Source: Dasypus novemcinctus (taxonomy: Eukaryota > Chordata > Mammalia > Cingulata > Dasypodidae). Taken from it: a stretch of 64,000 nt of DNA. Position numbers and translations under genes: made by a program. This document shows, piece by piece, positions 1-11,479 of this stretch (its first letter is position 1; each line of letters begins with the position of its first letter). Below the pieces are notes generated by a model. It saw nothing but the letters and a program-made list of their open reading frames with translations, did not search any database and was not told the origin of the DNA. The stretch spans positions 30,143,513-30,207,512 of the forward strand of contig NC_080677.1 in the NCBI RefSeq assembly GCF_030445035.2. Direction: 5' to 3'.

Positions 1-1235
1 GAGAGAGAGCAGGGACAGATCAACTTGATTGAGTCAGGGATTGGGAGTATTTGGTACTGGGTTTCAATTTCATGAGGGCACGCCTGTTTCTGGTTTTCAT
101 GATCTTAGGGCATGGTCTTTGTGGGTCTAACAGAAAGCCCAAGGTATTTACAAGGGCTGGCCTTCTTCACAGACTCTGAGCCCCATGAGGACTCGCTGCC
201 TGGCCAGTTGGTTGGTCGGTCTCCCAAGCACCAGGAGACTTCTGAACGTTCTGCTTAGATTTTCATCCTTTTGTCTGTCACCTTTTGCCTGAATTCTTGG
301 CCAGAGAAGCTTGGAAATTGGTGAACATCCCAAAGGGAAAAGCAGTACAAAAATGTTAGGCTTACTTCTCTGTGATTCTCTTTTCTCCATGATCTTTTCC
401 TTGCAAGGTCTGGTTGCCTACATTGCTTTTTGATACTTTTAAACAGCTATCTTTTTAAAAAATACAGCTTTTATTGTTATTCTTCTGGAGTAGGGTTGGC
501 ATGACACAAGCTACTGTGTCTTAGTCAGAAGTGGAAATCCTAAATCATAATATTGTTGCAGCTGATTAAATAAGGCTGTGTACATAGGAAGCCTTTGGGA
601 ACTAAGGCAGCACAAGAGGTGTGTAGGGACTATGCTAAGAAAGTATCCACTGTGATCCTGAAGCACCTAGAAGCTTCTTTTCTCCCCCTATTCAATAATC
701 ACTTGCTACACTAAAAATCTAGAGTAGAGAACCTTAAGGATAGTTTTCCCTGAGTGTTACCGGAGCAACTCTGAGCCTTGATTGCCACTGTTTTATGAAA
801 GGACTTGCTTCATTCTTTGTTAACAAGCTTTGACTTGTTTTGTATTCTCATTTCCGAGTACCTTTTTTTAAAATGTATTTTTGAGTGCATATTCAATTTA
901 TTTTTATTTATTGTAAGTGTCTGAAAGCTAAAAGGTAAGGTAGTAAATGTGGAACGGCATGAAAATGAGCAAAAGAAGTTCAAGGTAAATCAAGAGCCAT
1001 AACGAGGAAGATTCTCTTGAGTGCCTGCATCATTTTGTAGTAGGAAACAGGAACCATAAATCCTACCTCGCCCACTGCCCACACCTGCTTCTTTTCTCCT
1101 TTCCTAGTTAATGGCAGCGTCCCTTGCAAAGCTGCCTACGTCCAAAGCCAGAACTGGGGAGATGTGGGTGCATCTATGTGTGTGTTCGGGGGGGTGTGGT
1201 GTTCCTCTCATTTAACGGGTACATCCAATTAATCA

Positions 1236-1735
1236 CTAATTTTATTGATTCCCCCTAACATCCCACTTCTCCGTCCCCTTCTCACCAACCCTCCGATGAA
1301 CCCACATCTCCTCACCCTAATTTGCGGTCCCTAATTTGCCTCCTTTCCCAGGATCAATCCCGTCTAAATCAGCCCCTCATTCCATATAAAGTCGTCTTTC
1401 TATAATGCAAATCTGACTATGTCGCTGCACTGCCTAAAACCTTACAGGGTAAGGTCAACTCATCCCCGCACGTCGTATGGGGTTTTACGTGATGCGGCTA
1501 CTACTTTCCTGTCCAGCTCCCGCTAACCCTTCATAAACGGAGCTGCTTACTCGACAGTGCCCGGGCCCACCAGCTCCTGACTTGCTGACTGCACGGGCAG
1601 CTGCTTCTGCCTGGAGGACACCCCTCCACCCCCACCCACCCTTGCCTCACTATGGAGCTCCTCCTTCAAGATCCGGCTCACATAGCTTCACCTCTGCACA
1701 TCTCCCCTGACATATATATGTCAACGAGCCTGCTG
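1236..1735 (+). mobile_element. L2 LINE fragment
   Basis: The sequence follows the 3' part of the L2 reverse-transcriptase ORF and the 3' region: a segment resembling 'aaatctgactatgtc', the 'cttacagggtaaggtcaac' segment and the downstream 'cctggagga' segment fall in the L2 order. It is strongly diverged and has no open frame, as expected for an ancient mammalian LINE. Confidence 0.6.
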
Positions 1736-2596
1736 TGAACTTCCCTTTCCATTTTGTCATCTAAAAAGGCTAAAGTGGGCTACCTTTATTGCCACATTGG
1801 TGTTTCTAGTTCCAGGGGGAGTTATATAATTTTCTGAAAAATAAAAGGGAATGGAGCTTTAAAGTGTTTGCGTAACCCCTTTTTAATTCACGGCACATTT
1901 GTGACTTTCCTGGAACATCTGGAACACATGAGTTGAGAGGCTTCAGCTCTAGTGTGGAGGCACCCAAAATATACAGTTTCTGGTGATGAGGCAGTTTCTA
2001 CCCAGGGAACTTTAAGATTAATCTTGTCCCATTTTAATATGTAATCACAGGCCTATCACATTTTGTTATACACCTCTAAACACTGCAGAGTGGTTTGTGC
2101 CCTTGATTTGTGAGTGGAGAGTGGTTTGGCTATAAACAGCAGAGTGGTTTGTTTTGCAGAACTCATAAATTTGCTTTTGAGGTTATCATCGGGGAAATGC
2201 TCTATGCGAATGTACTTGAGAACACACTTTGGGGTTTTTGTGGCATGTGAAATGGCTTTTGTTCCTAACTTAGTGTTTCTTCCTCATCTTAATGATACCA
2301 CTTACCATGTTACTAGGTCATTACATGTGGCCACTCAGAACCTGGGCCAGGGCTCGTAGGGTCACTGTGTCGAAGAAATAGAACACCCAACCCCTTCGGC
2401 TCTTCACCACTTGATTATAAGGGACATGGAAGGTGCGTGTGTGTCAATAGCAGGAGAGTGGATGATCAGGAAGAAATAAACTAAGGTGAAGTCATAAGGA
2501 GGTATTAAATAAAAGTCCACTTGTATTCCTCCTCGATGTAATCGAGAATTCACTGAATTGCCACAAACTCTACTGTAGTAAAAAATAAAAAAGATT

Positions 2597-2755
2597 TATC
2601 TAAACTATGGTTCTCAGAGTAGTCTCTACACCAGCAGCATCAGCTTAGCCTGGGAATTGTTAGAAATTCAGATTCTCCAGCCTCTTCCCAGACCTTAGGA
2701 AGTAGAGCCCATCAATCTGTGTTTTAATAAAGCCAGGTGATTTTATGTATCTATA
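2597..2755 (+). mobile_element. MER5A-type hAT-Charlie DNA transposon remnant
   Basis: The segment begins with a diverged 'ggttctca' end. It contains the characteristic 'cagcagcatcag' and 'cctgggaattgttagaa' blocks and continues into 'caatctgtgttttaa', all in MER5A order. It is non-coding and ancient. Confidence 0.6.
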
Positions 2756-2849
2756 AGTGTATAAAACTTGCACTGTAAGATTTTTTATACTAATGCAGAG
2801 ACATTGAATGTACTTGGGTATTTAGGTTTATACAGGCATCCTAGATTTT

Positions 2850-3016
2850 TTTTTGTCTTTATTTATTTCTTTAATATTACATAAAAAAAAAATGAGGTCC
2901 CCATATACCCCCCACCCCCCTCACCTCACTCCTCCCCCCAAGCAACAATCTCGTCCATCATCATGAGACAGACATTCATTGCATTTGGTGAATACATCTC
3001 TGAGCACTGCTGCACC
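2850..3016 (-). mobile_element. LINE-1 3' end, severely 5'-truncated
   Basis: A poly(T) start, a C-rich 'ccccatataccc' block and the 'cattgcatttggtgaatac' segment match the 3' UTR end of the LINE-1 copies near 30.7 kb. An 11-bp direct repeat, 'tcctagatttt', flanks it at 2839-2849 and 3017-3027. This marks it as an independent target-primed insertion of only about 170 bp. Confidence 0.8.
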
Positions 3017-3057
3017 TCCTAGATTTTGAATAGGGATAATTGTTGGGAGAATAATGG

Positions 3058-3300
3058 TAATGATTAATATTTATTGAGCCAGAACTGTGCTCCGCGTAAC
3101 ACAGACATTATTGCATTAAATCCTTACACAATTAACAACTACACTAAGAGAGGTAGTATGGCTTTCCTTTTTGTATGGTTAAAGAAACTGAGGCGCAGAG
3201 AGGTTAAGTTACTTGCTCAAGATCACAAAGCTTGCTGGGTCTCGAGTTACACTCCTGCACTCTGGCTCCTGGGCCCAGACGTTACGCTATACCCCATTAG
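3058..3300 (-). mobile_element. MIR SINE
   Basis: Read on the minus strand this is MIR. On the + strand it appears as 'ttattgagcc', then a block matching 'gaaactgaggc.cagagaggttaagt', then 'cttgctcaagatcacaaag'. It is an ancient tRNA-derived SINE of about 240 bp with heavy divergence. Confidence 0.8.
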
Positions 3301-4228
3301 CTGCAGCTCTGGACCTGAAAGCTGAGTGACCTTTAGCTCTTGGGTATTCACTTCATTGCTTTTCCGGACTGTTGCTGCCAAACTCATTTCCAGTTGAGAC
3401 AGCTGGGGTTTGTCACACACATGACTTAGCTAAGTGTCTTCAGCTGAGATGGGGTTACACTGCAATCACTCATCAGATTCCTGCCAAGGCTAGAGATTTG
3501 GATGGGATTCTACAGGAGGAAAATAATGCCCTGGGATTGCGGGGGTCAGCAAGAGTTTTCCTCTCGTGTCACATGAAGGGGCTTTTGCTCCACATATGTT
3601 TACTTTCAATCTGTGACAAAAAGTGGGATAGGATGGGTTTCCATCTGCAAGCATGGGCACACATGAGCTCGGCCTCACTGTAATTGCATCGAAGCAAAAA
3701 TGACTATCGATGCAGTGGAGCCCAAAGCAGAAGTTTCCATTTGTATATGAAAGGGGTAAGTCCAGGCTCACATCTGTAGATGGTGATCTACCTCCTTTAC
3801 CTTCCTCAGAAGGCTGCTGAGAGGTGGATAAAATCATCTGAGAATAAGCTGCAGAAGTCTGTTCCGATGTAAGCAATTATTGTGCAAGTACTACAATTTG
3901 ATTGAAGAAAAGCTGGTGTTTGTATCAGAAGCCAGGGTTCTAGCCAGTTCTGTCACTTACAATTGTGTGACTGAGACGAAAACCCCACATAGCTTAGTCC
4001 CCTCGACTCTAATGACAGTGGTGCCCCCTGCAATTGTGCAGTGGACAACCTGTACAGCTGTGAGTGGTAGGAAAAAAATGTATCTAATAATGTTGGCTCC
4101 ACTTACCTCATGCCGAGGTTGTAAGGCGGTGTGTATGTGTGTGTGTCTGGAATATAATAATATATAGATTATATTATGATCTATTATATAGATAGATAAT
4201 TTTTTCGAGGGGTTAAAAGAAGCCAGCC

Positions 4229-4320
4229 TGGGGAGCAGAGGTAGCTCAATGGTTGAGAGCCTGCTTCCGATGTGTGAGGTCCTGGGTTCAATAATCCCTG
4301 GTAACTCCTGAAAAAAAAAG
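4229..4320 (+). mobile_element. DAS-type SINE, tRNA-like monomer
   Basis: A tRNA-like body with an A-box region ('gtagctcaatggttgagag') and a B-box-like 'gggttcaataatcc' is followed by an A-rich tail. It is flanked by 14-bp target-site duplications with one mismatch (4215-4228 and 4321-4334). This short form lacks the long 3' part seen in the other DAS copies. It is a retroposed SINE, not a working tRNA gene. Confidence 0.8.
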
Positions 4321-5603
4321 AAAAGCAGCCAGCCAGCCAGGCTGTCATGAAGAGCCTTGTGCAGGTGATGTGTAATTGCTGAATGTGATCCTGCAGCCGG
4401 GAGCTACTGTGCATGACTGTTTCCTCGCTTTGTCCACCAGCTCCTGTCCATTCATGCCACACACAGCCGAGCATCTCAGGCCACGCTGATCTTGTCCACA
4501 TCTAGCCTCCCAAAACCTTTCCTTTTGGCACTGAACCATAAAAAGCCTCTTTTGGCCTCTGCTTTGGGATATCTGCCAGCACGAGAGGTTTTACGAGTGC
4601 GGAGACCACCCCTCTTTTTCTCTGTGCAGTCTGGCACCCAGGAGGAGCCTCACAGGCCCTCACTTGATCTGAACTCATTTCAACTGCAGATGCTTTAAGA
4701 GTGCTTTATATATCCTGTTAGGGGCTTGGGCTACACACGCCCACACATTTGTCAAACTCAGTGAGTCTACACTTAAGACTAATGCGTCTTGCTTGTATGC
4801 TAATTTTACTCACAAGGAAAAAACATCTATAAACACATGTTGACCTCTGGTTAATGATGTGGTGCCGAAGCATTTGGGAAAGTGTACTGATGTCCTCAGT
4901 TTGCCTTGAAATATGTCGAAAAGATAAGCTGGAGTAATGGATGGATAATGGGGTGGAGGGATGGATACATGAGAAAACAACAGAGAGAGAATCTAAACGG
5001 TGAGGATGTGAGTGCTTGCTCTAAAATTCTTTCAAATTTGCCATACACTTAGAATTTTGTCATAATGAAATGTTGGGTAGAATGAATGCTCTAATGCTCA
5101 AAAAAATGCTGCTCAGGAAAGAAAACTGGCCTTTTATTTCAGGTTTAGTGAAGGATCTCCTCTGGTTGTTTCACATTTTGGAGAATCCAAATATCACCAT
5201 TATTACTGAACACGGTGAGGATGGAAGCTATAGCTTGGAGTGAGGGTCAAGTTGGCTTGCTAACTGAGCTGTGTGGATCCGGCAGACACCCCCCTGTGCA
5301 GGCAGAGGGCCTGGGCAGGCCTTCCTCCTCGTAGGACACAGCACAGCACACGTCCAAGGGAAAAAAGACAAGGAGTCATGTTCAAGTTTCATACACATGA
5401 AAGAGACACACAACTTTTGCATAAAGTTAAATAACTATCCTATTTAAAACCTTTCCTACCTTAAAGTCCCTATTATTAAAGCTAGCTAAAGCAAGACAAT
5501 CAGCACATCCAAGGGTATGAACTGGTGTTTTGTACTTCATGTAAGGTTTAAATATAGTCTAATTTGAATTAAGACTTCCCCTGTATTGAGACCATGCATT
5601 TCT

Positions 5604-5635
5604 CTAACAATTTTCTTTTGTGCCTCCTCTTTAAG
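5604..5635 (+). promoter_or_regulatory. CPVL: Splice acceptor of the CPVL terminal exon
   Basis: A branch-point-like 'ctaac' at 5604-5608 is followed by a pyrimidine-rich tract and a terminal AG at 5634-5635. The branch A to AG distance of about 28 nt is typical of mammalian introns. It fixes the exon start at 5636. Confidence 0.85.
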
Positions 5636-5746
5636 GTAATTGTTCGTGGTGGAGGACACATTTTACCTTATGACCAGCCTCTGAGATCTTTTGACATGAT
5701 TAATCGATTCATTTTTGAAAGAGGATGGGATCCTTATGACGGATAA
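5636..5746 (+). CDS. CPVL: CPVL terminal exon (probable serine carboxypeptidase), partial
   Basis: This exon encodes the last 36 residues and stop codon of carboxypeptidase vitellogenic-like, a peptidase family S10 serine carboxypeptidase of the secretory and endolysosomal system. The frame opens right after the splice acceptor in phase 0. It contains RGGGHILPYDQPL, the family block carrying the catalytic histidine (exon residue 8), and ends ...FERGWDPYDG. The catalytic serine and aspartate are encoded by upstream exons outside the window. The frame is intact and the C-terminus closely matches the human protein as I recall it, so nothing here suggests gene decay. It was missed by simple ORF calling because it is short and has no start codon. 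Confidence 0.93.
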   Translation, partial: VIVRGGGHILPYDQPLRSFDMINRFIFERGWDPYDG

Positions 5747-5892
5747 ACTACTTTCCTAAAAGAGAACTTCAGAGGTTTTACTCTTTGAAGAGAAAATTTG
5801 AAAAACTTAGAATGTCATATGAACAAGAAAATTAGCTTTTTTAGTATCTGAAAATTGTTTCTCATCAATAAAAATGATCCTTGAAACAAATG
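5747..5892 (+). other. CPVL: CPVL 3' UTR
   Basis: This is a short AT-rich segment from the stop codon to just after the poly(A) signal AATAAA at 5867-5872. Cleavage is expected 10-30 nt later, giving a 3' UTR of roughly 140-150 nt. The cleavage position is inferred. Confidence 0.8.
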
Positions 5893-7536
5893 TGCCTTTA
5901 TGGGGGGAGGGGATTGTTTATTGCAAAATTAATTGATAAAATGCTGTGCATGAGCAAGAATTGCATGATTTAACACAAAGGATGGAGAAGTAGATTCTGT
6001 GACACTGATTCAGATTGACATAGATAAATGAGAAGTTGAGTCTTAATAGGAATTTTTTATTCCTTCTAAGAGTATGTGAAAAGTACAAACAATGAACAAA
6101 ATTGCAAGTAAAACTTGTTTAACAGAACAGTGTGTCATACCATGCACATGAAGGTGTTTGTTAAATATTCTTGAACAGTAACGGGTATGGGCAAAATCGC
6201 AATAGTTGTGGGGAGGGGCTTTTGGGATTTATAAAATCTTAGCATGAAAGGTACCTTGGACTTGTTTTTTTTTAAGATTTATTTTTTATTAAACTCTCCC
6301 CCCACTCCCACCCCCCCATTTGCTGTGTTCTTCTTTGTCCGCTTCTATCCTTATCAGCAGCACCGGGAATCTGTTTCTTTTTGTTGCATCATCTTGTTGT
6401 GCCTTGGACTTCTTTAAAATAAAAAATCTTTTACAGCTGATCCTCATTACCCACAGATTCCCTATTTGCAAATTTTACCTACTCACTGAATTTATTTGCA
6501 GTCCAAAAATTAATGGTCTTTTATGGACATTAGCAGAGAGATGAAAACTTTTAGTCACCTGTTCCCAACTGAAGTCAAACAAGGTGATACTCTGCCTTTT
6601 TGTTTCAGCTCTCAAACTAGAAGCAAGTTTCACGGTATATAAAGTGCCATATTTTTCATACTTTTTTGTTGGTGACTTTGCTACTTAAGATGCTCCCAAG
6701 TATAGTGCTGAAGTGCTGTCTAGTATTCCTAAGTGCAATGTGCCTTACAGAAAAAATAAGTACGTGAGGTTCATTCAAGCATGAGTTAAAATATTGTTGA
6801 CTGTCAATTCAATGTTAATCAGCAATGTATAGTAAATAAGGTATCTTTAAACAGAACCACACATAAAACAAGTATGTACTGACCAATTGGTGAAAATCTA
6901 ATGATTCAGATGCTCACAGAAGCCTAACCCTGTATTTCCCCTAGCAGCAATGATTGAGTATTCACTAATTCATGGTTCATGGTGGCTGAACAGAATATAA
7001 CTATCATGAACAGCAAGAATTGACTATATAAGAGTAATGATGTACCAATTCATGATAAAGCTCTGATCTTGAATTCATGATAAGTTCTGATCGAAGAACA
7101 TACTGAATCTTTGCCTTTCCATTGTTTTAGGAATTAAGGTTCATTCAAAGTGTGCACATTCATTGGAGAGCCTGCAGGCTCCTACTTATATGAGGCATTT
7201 TTAATTTGGGTTTTAAATGATCCACTTCTTATGGCCAAATAAATAGCAACCTAATTTTGTATAATTCTTGGAATACCAAAAACATTTGAGATACCCTGGC
7301 ATTAAAATATATACATTTATAAATATACATCCGTTAGTAATTTTCCAACTAAAATGTCACATCTTGGTGTATCTTTTCCATTTATGCATCATGTGCTTTG
7401 AAATTCTATGGCATGTTTAGCTTTTTCTACATCACTTCCTCTCATAGTACCTATCTATTAATTGGCTCACTGGAGAACTAAATTTAAAAAGTCAGTGCCT
7501 GTTCTTGCTGCAAATATTTTATTAAGTTTGTTCTTT
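5893..7536. other. Intergenic sequence
   Basis: Past the CPVL poly(A) site this is AT-rich DNA with no supported gene. It contains one short SINE fragment, listed separately, and otherwise nothing I can name. Confidence 0.6.
6264..6401 (-). mobile_element. DAS-type SINE, 5'-truncated
   Basis: On the + strand it reads poly(T), a C-rich run, then 'gctgtgttcttctttgtcc' and 'gttgcatcatcttgttgtg', the reverse complement of the 3' half of long DAS SINEs. 'ccttggactt' flanks it at 6254-6263 and 6402-6411 as a target-site duplication. Confidence 0.85.
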
Positions 7537-7552
7537 TAATTTCTCATTTTGT

Positions 7553-7580
7553 GTGCTTGCTTCGGCAGCACACATACTAA
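7553..7580 (+). pseudogene. U6 snRNA 5'-end fragment (retroposed)
   Basis: These 28 bases match the first 28 nt of U6 snRNA, including the 5' stem-loop segment 'gcttgcttcggcagcac', with one apparent difference (C for T in the 'catactaa' part). Identical 17-bp direct repeats, 'taatttctcattttgtg', flank it at 7537-7553 and 7578-7594, each overlapping the U6 match by one to three bases. No A tail is visible. It cannot encode a functional U6. Confidence 0.85.
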
Positions 7581-7594
7581 TTTCTCATTTTGTG

Positions 7595-9246
7595 CCCGAT
7601 TTCATTCAGGTTTGAGTATTAGAAGAACAAGCACTTTCTGTGGCCTGGAGCCCTTGGGTTTAGTTCCCTGCATGTCACACCTGTGATGGGTGTGTTTAGT
7701 TAAATCTCTTTGCCATCCTAGCCTCCCAAAATCTCTAAGAAGGCAGTAAGAATAGACATTCCGAGGTTTCTTCCAGTCCATACATCATTGTAGTAATACA
7801 TATCTCACTAGGGTACATATCTCACTAGGAGATGATACTAACGGAGCACGTAGCATCTGGCCTGGCACAAAATAATAGCTCAATCAATGGAAGCTGTAGA
7901 TGTCGTTTTCATCCCCTCCCTGCCCCAGGTACTCGGACAATATTGGGAGTCAATTTGCCAGGCATTCTGGGGGCAGTTCCAGCCAACTCACTTGAGGATA
8001 CCATCCTATGGAGATTGATTCTGGCAGATATTTCACTTCAGTAGAATGGCTGCTATTTTGGGTTCATTTCAAAATGAAAACGCAGTTAAGCTTCAATAGT
8101 ATTTAATGTTGACTGTCACCAGTGGCCTCCTTTCGTTTGCCCACACAGGAGACATCGGACATCTCAGGTGGCTGTCATCAGCGTAAGCGGGCAAAACGCT
8201 GTCAGGGTGTTTCCATTGCCTGGGCAGCTTGGCGGTGGAAGAGCACGGGTGCTAGAAACGTGAGAAAAGGAGGGTTAGCGGAGGTAGGAGAGCGAGAGCT
8301 TGGCCATGTGTTGTGTGAGACCACGACACTTTGAATAATGCAGAAACTGGAAATCGGTGATTAGGAGAAAGGTCAGCACCCGCTCCCCACCCCGCACCCC
8401 AGCAAGGAGGGCAGGGGGAGCCTTCCTGAAAGCTGTGGCTGCACGGCACTGACGCTGCAGGAGTAAACACACTGTCTCCTGATTCCACAGCTCTTCCTCA
8501 TCTGACAGCATCAAGGTAAGTGTGAGTGACTCCAACTGGGTTGCATCAGCATTAAAAAGGTGTTTTGTAGAAACCAGACTCTTGGAAACGTTTAGATGCA
8601 GTATCTGTTCCACCCAAGAGTAGCTACTGTAAATCGGAACGGTGATTCTCTGGAAGGTACTGAGTTCTTCATTATTTACACGACGTTCTAAGTCCTCTCC
8701 TCTCACGCCACCGAAAGTGTGAGACATAAGGCCAGAAAGCAAGGGCTGCGATCCTGCAACAAGCTGCCTGACGTGGGCCCTGCTGTCCTGCGGAAAGCCC
8801 GGCACTGCCTTCATTTCTTCTTGTGCATACAAGACCCGACTCTTGCTGCAGATGCGATGTGGGCCACGGTTGCGTCAAACGTTATGCCATTTCAACCCCT
8901 GGTTCAAACCTCAGAAACCATTTCCTCCTCCTCGCGGGGACCTTGAGGCCCGACTTCAGGGGCCGCCAGGGTCGGGTGGCTGAATGGTTGCTGCAGCCTA
9001 ACTCCTTTTACACACAGAAGCTTGGCCCCTGGGATGAGACGCTGCTACCTACACAGGTGTATTTATATTTTCTTGCAGACTGTGATGGTTATTGCTGTTA
9101 TTGTTCTGAAGACTTCAAATTTTAAAAAAAACAATTTCCAAAAAACAAACGTAAAAATAATTGATCTCCTTGCCTCTAAGATGCTGAGCCTGGAGAGTTG
9201 TGATTTATAACCGCTAGAACCCAAGGAAAGGAATCTGTTCAACCTT
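7595..9246. other. Intergenic sequence
   Basis: No supported gene. A MIR 3'-end-like piece lies at about 7833-7890 ('gcctggcacaaaataatagc'). A short direct duplication sits at 7799-7829. The minus-strand open frame at 8275-8832 is not convincing (see rejected items). Confidence 0.5.
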
Positions 9247-9247
9247 T

Positions 9248-9308
<61 letters not shown>

Positions 9309-9350
9309 CATCTATCTATCTATGCATGTGTGTGTGCGCGCGTGTGTGCA
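9247..9350. repeat. (CTAT)n microsatellite followed by (TG)n
   Basis: About twenty CTAT units with one visible interruption ('ccatc') run to about 9322 and continue into a short TG/CG-rich run. It is likely polymorphic in length. Confidence 0.95.
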
Positions 9351-11467
9351 TATTTTTAGGTTTTTTGTATTTTTTCCCCCCAATCATTTTAAAGGGAGTT
9401 TTGGCAACTCCAGGCGGGGGACATGGGCTGTTTGCTCTCCCCTGGGCTCTGGGTGCTAGAGAGGACGAGGCAAGGCTGTGGTTGCTGCTCTAACAGACTT
9501 AACAGGAAGAGCAGTTGCATCTAGCCAGACATTCTTTCGGCAGATATCAGTCTTTTTCTTAAATATTTAAATTTCAAATTGCAAGAGTAGCACCTGTTGA
9601 CTGTGACACTTGAAAAGGAAAACATGCCCTCCCCAAGCCCACACCACACCCGGCGGGGACTAGGGTAACTGCAGGCCAAGGACGCTCTGAGCTCATCACC
9701 ACCAAGACTGCGCTCTCGGCGGGGGAGAGGCCCTTCCCCGAAAGGAAACAGGGTATTGTTGGAAGAAAGGGGCCCGGGATGTCTGGCAGCCAAAGGACCA
9801 AAAACGCCTACCACATGCAGAAGCACAGCTCGGTGGAAGGAGTCAAGCGGCCTCTGTGTTTTAGACTATTTCCCAATGAATAGTTATGATCAAAATTCAT
9901 GTGCACATCTAAAAAGTTTTCCTGATAAAATTTTCTTTCCTGAATCAAAGGAAGTGCCTGAGAGAAGAATGGAGTCTGGGGTGGGGGTGGGGGCTATGGT
10001 GTTCTGTGGGGAGAGAACAGGAGAACCCAGACAACCGTATCAAGGTGGGGAGCAGGAGTTCCCTTGGATCCTGGCTTGCTCGTCCTTCCCACGGCACACC
10101 AGGATGGGCTGTATTAACCCTTCGGTGTGACAGGACCTGTTCTGGATGTCAAAGATACTGAGACAAAGCTGGCCTTCTCCCCGCCCTGAGCACTCTAAAC
10201 GTGAGTGTGTGTGTGTATGTGTGGAGGGTGCAAATTAACTGTCCTCCCGGCAGGCTAAGTGCCTGATGGAGAGAGGTACCAAGTGCTCCAAGAGCAGAGG
10301 CTAGGGAGTGACTCATGAGTCCCAGGGAGAAGGAGATTTCCACAGGGAGGAGTGCAGAGGAAGCTGGACGCTTTCCCACAGGGTAGCACTAGCCAAATCC
10401 CGAAGCATAAGCAGCGTGTGCGGGGGTGAGGGGAATGGGGGGTGGGGAGTAGTGAGGCCCCAGCACCCCCTGCCTCAGGTCTGCCCCTCTCCTCCCTAAA
10501 TTTTTGTAATGGAGGGACAGAAGAATTGATCCCCATATTAAGCTGATTTGAGCAAACCCGTCTCATTGCTGCACATGATATGTGGCCGCAGTTGGGTCAA
10601 ACACAGTGGCCCACAGGGAGAGATGGGAAAGGCCCGCTGCCTTTAAGTCCCATCCTGCCAAGTGGCCTTGATGGTGTGCGAAATGGCATGCGTTTATTAA
10701 AATCCCGGCACGCTATACTGGAGCATGCAGGGATGGGCTGACATCTACCAATTTCCTAGCCCCCCTGGGAAGAGGAATGCTCTTTAAGGAGGTCATTTTG
10801 AAATGGTCCCACAGTGGTACTCACTAGAGGGAAATGCAAAAGGCATTGGGGAAAAAATAAAAGTTCAAAATATTATATATATATATACACACACACACAT
10901 ATATGTAGATTCTATTGCAAAACAGGCATGGAGTAATAGCACACTGGGAAACTTGAACTGATGCTGGACAAGGTGGAGGGAATAGTGAAGAGGGATTTCT
11001 TTTAGTCATATGAGGTAGTTTGTTCAGGGTGAAATTTCATCAGAATGTGTTTTCATTGGTAGGACTGTGTGAAGCAGAGGAAAGCCTCTCTAGACCTAGC
11101 TCCCTCAGATGAGCTCTTTCTGTCCCTGAAAATCTTAATATTTGTTAGGCTGAAGCCTAGAGAAAGGCCTTCTAGAGTTCTCATTTCTTATGTAATGCTC
11201 CTCTTTTGTAATGCTCCTCTAAGTGTGCCAAGCTCCATATAGCTTTGCTTCTAGATCATATAAACATGCACCAGCCCAGGAAGCATGCAATTGACAACCC
11301 CAATTCCAAATTTTCTCTGATTTCCAACTCTTCAGTGGAATTTGCTTTTCTTTCTTTGGCCTGAACTAAAGAGTTGATAGTGGGGGCATTACAAGGAAGG
11401 AAAAAAATACCCAAAAAACTCAATAATCCTGATATACCCAGTTATGAAAACTGAAACCAGTTCATTT
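9351..11467. other. Intergenic sequence
   Basis: Mostly unique sequence with no supported gene. It contains a short (TG)n at about 10199-10225, an (AT)n/(AC)n run at about 10868-10905, and a 14-bp direct duplication near 11193-11221. Confidence 0.5.
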
Positions 11468-11479
11468 AAAAATACTAGC

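Larger units (their letters stand above)
1..5635 (+). other. CPVL: CPVL intron (sequence upstream of the terminal exon)
   Basis: The next coding segment on this strand is the last CPVL exon, so this stretch is its preceding intron. I searched by eye for the penultimate exon, which should end just before the strand leading to the catalytic histidine, and did not find it; it probably lies upstream of the window. The intron contains the L2, MER5, LINE-1, MIR and DAS-SINE copies listed separately. Positions 1-1235, 1736-2596, 3301-4214 and 4335-5600 hold no repeat I can name with confidence, apart from a TG/AT-rich simple stretch near 4128-4200 and a possible old LINE-1 3' fragment near 4905-5080. 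Confidence 0.75.

Noticed and set aside
3490..3876. 128-codon minus-strand frame in the CPVL intron
   Set aside because: No recognised protein similarity, and the length is within chance expectation.
4229..4320. Possible tRNA gene
   Set aside because: Has A- and B-box-like sequences but also an A tail and target-site duplications, with family copies elsewhere in the window, so it is a SINE.
1..5603. Penultimate CPVL exon
   Set aside because: I looked for a coding block leading into the histidine strand on the + strand with a splice donor and found none, so I do not annotate one.
8275..8832. 185-codon minus-strand open frame
   Set aside because: About one random frame of this length is expected in a 64 kb window. 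There is no recognised domain, splice context or codon signal.
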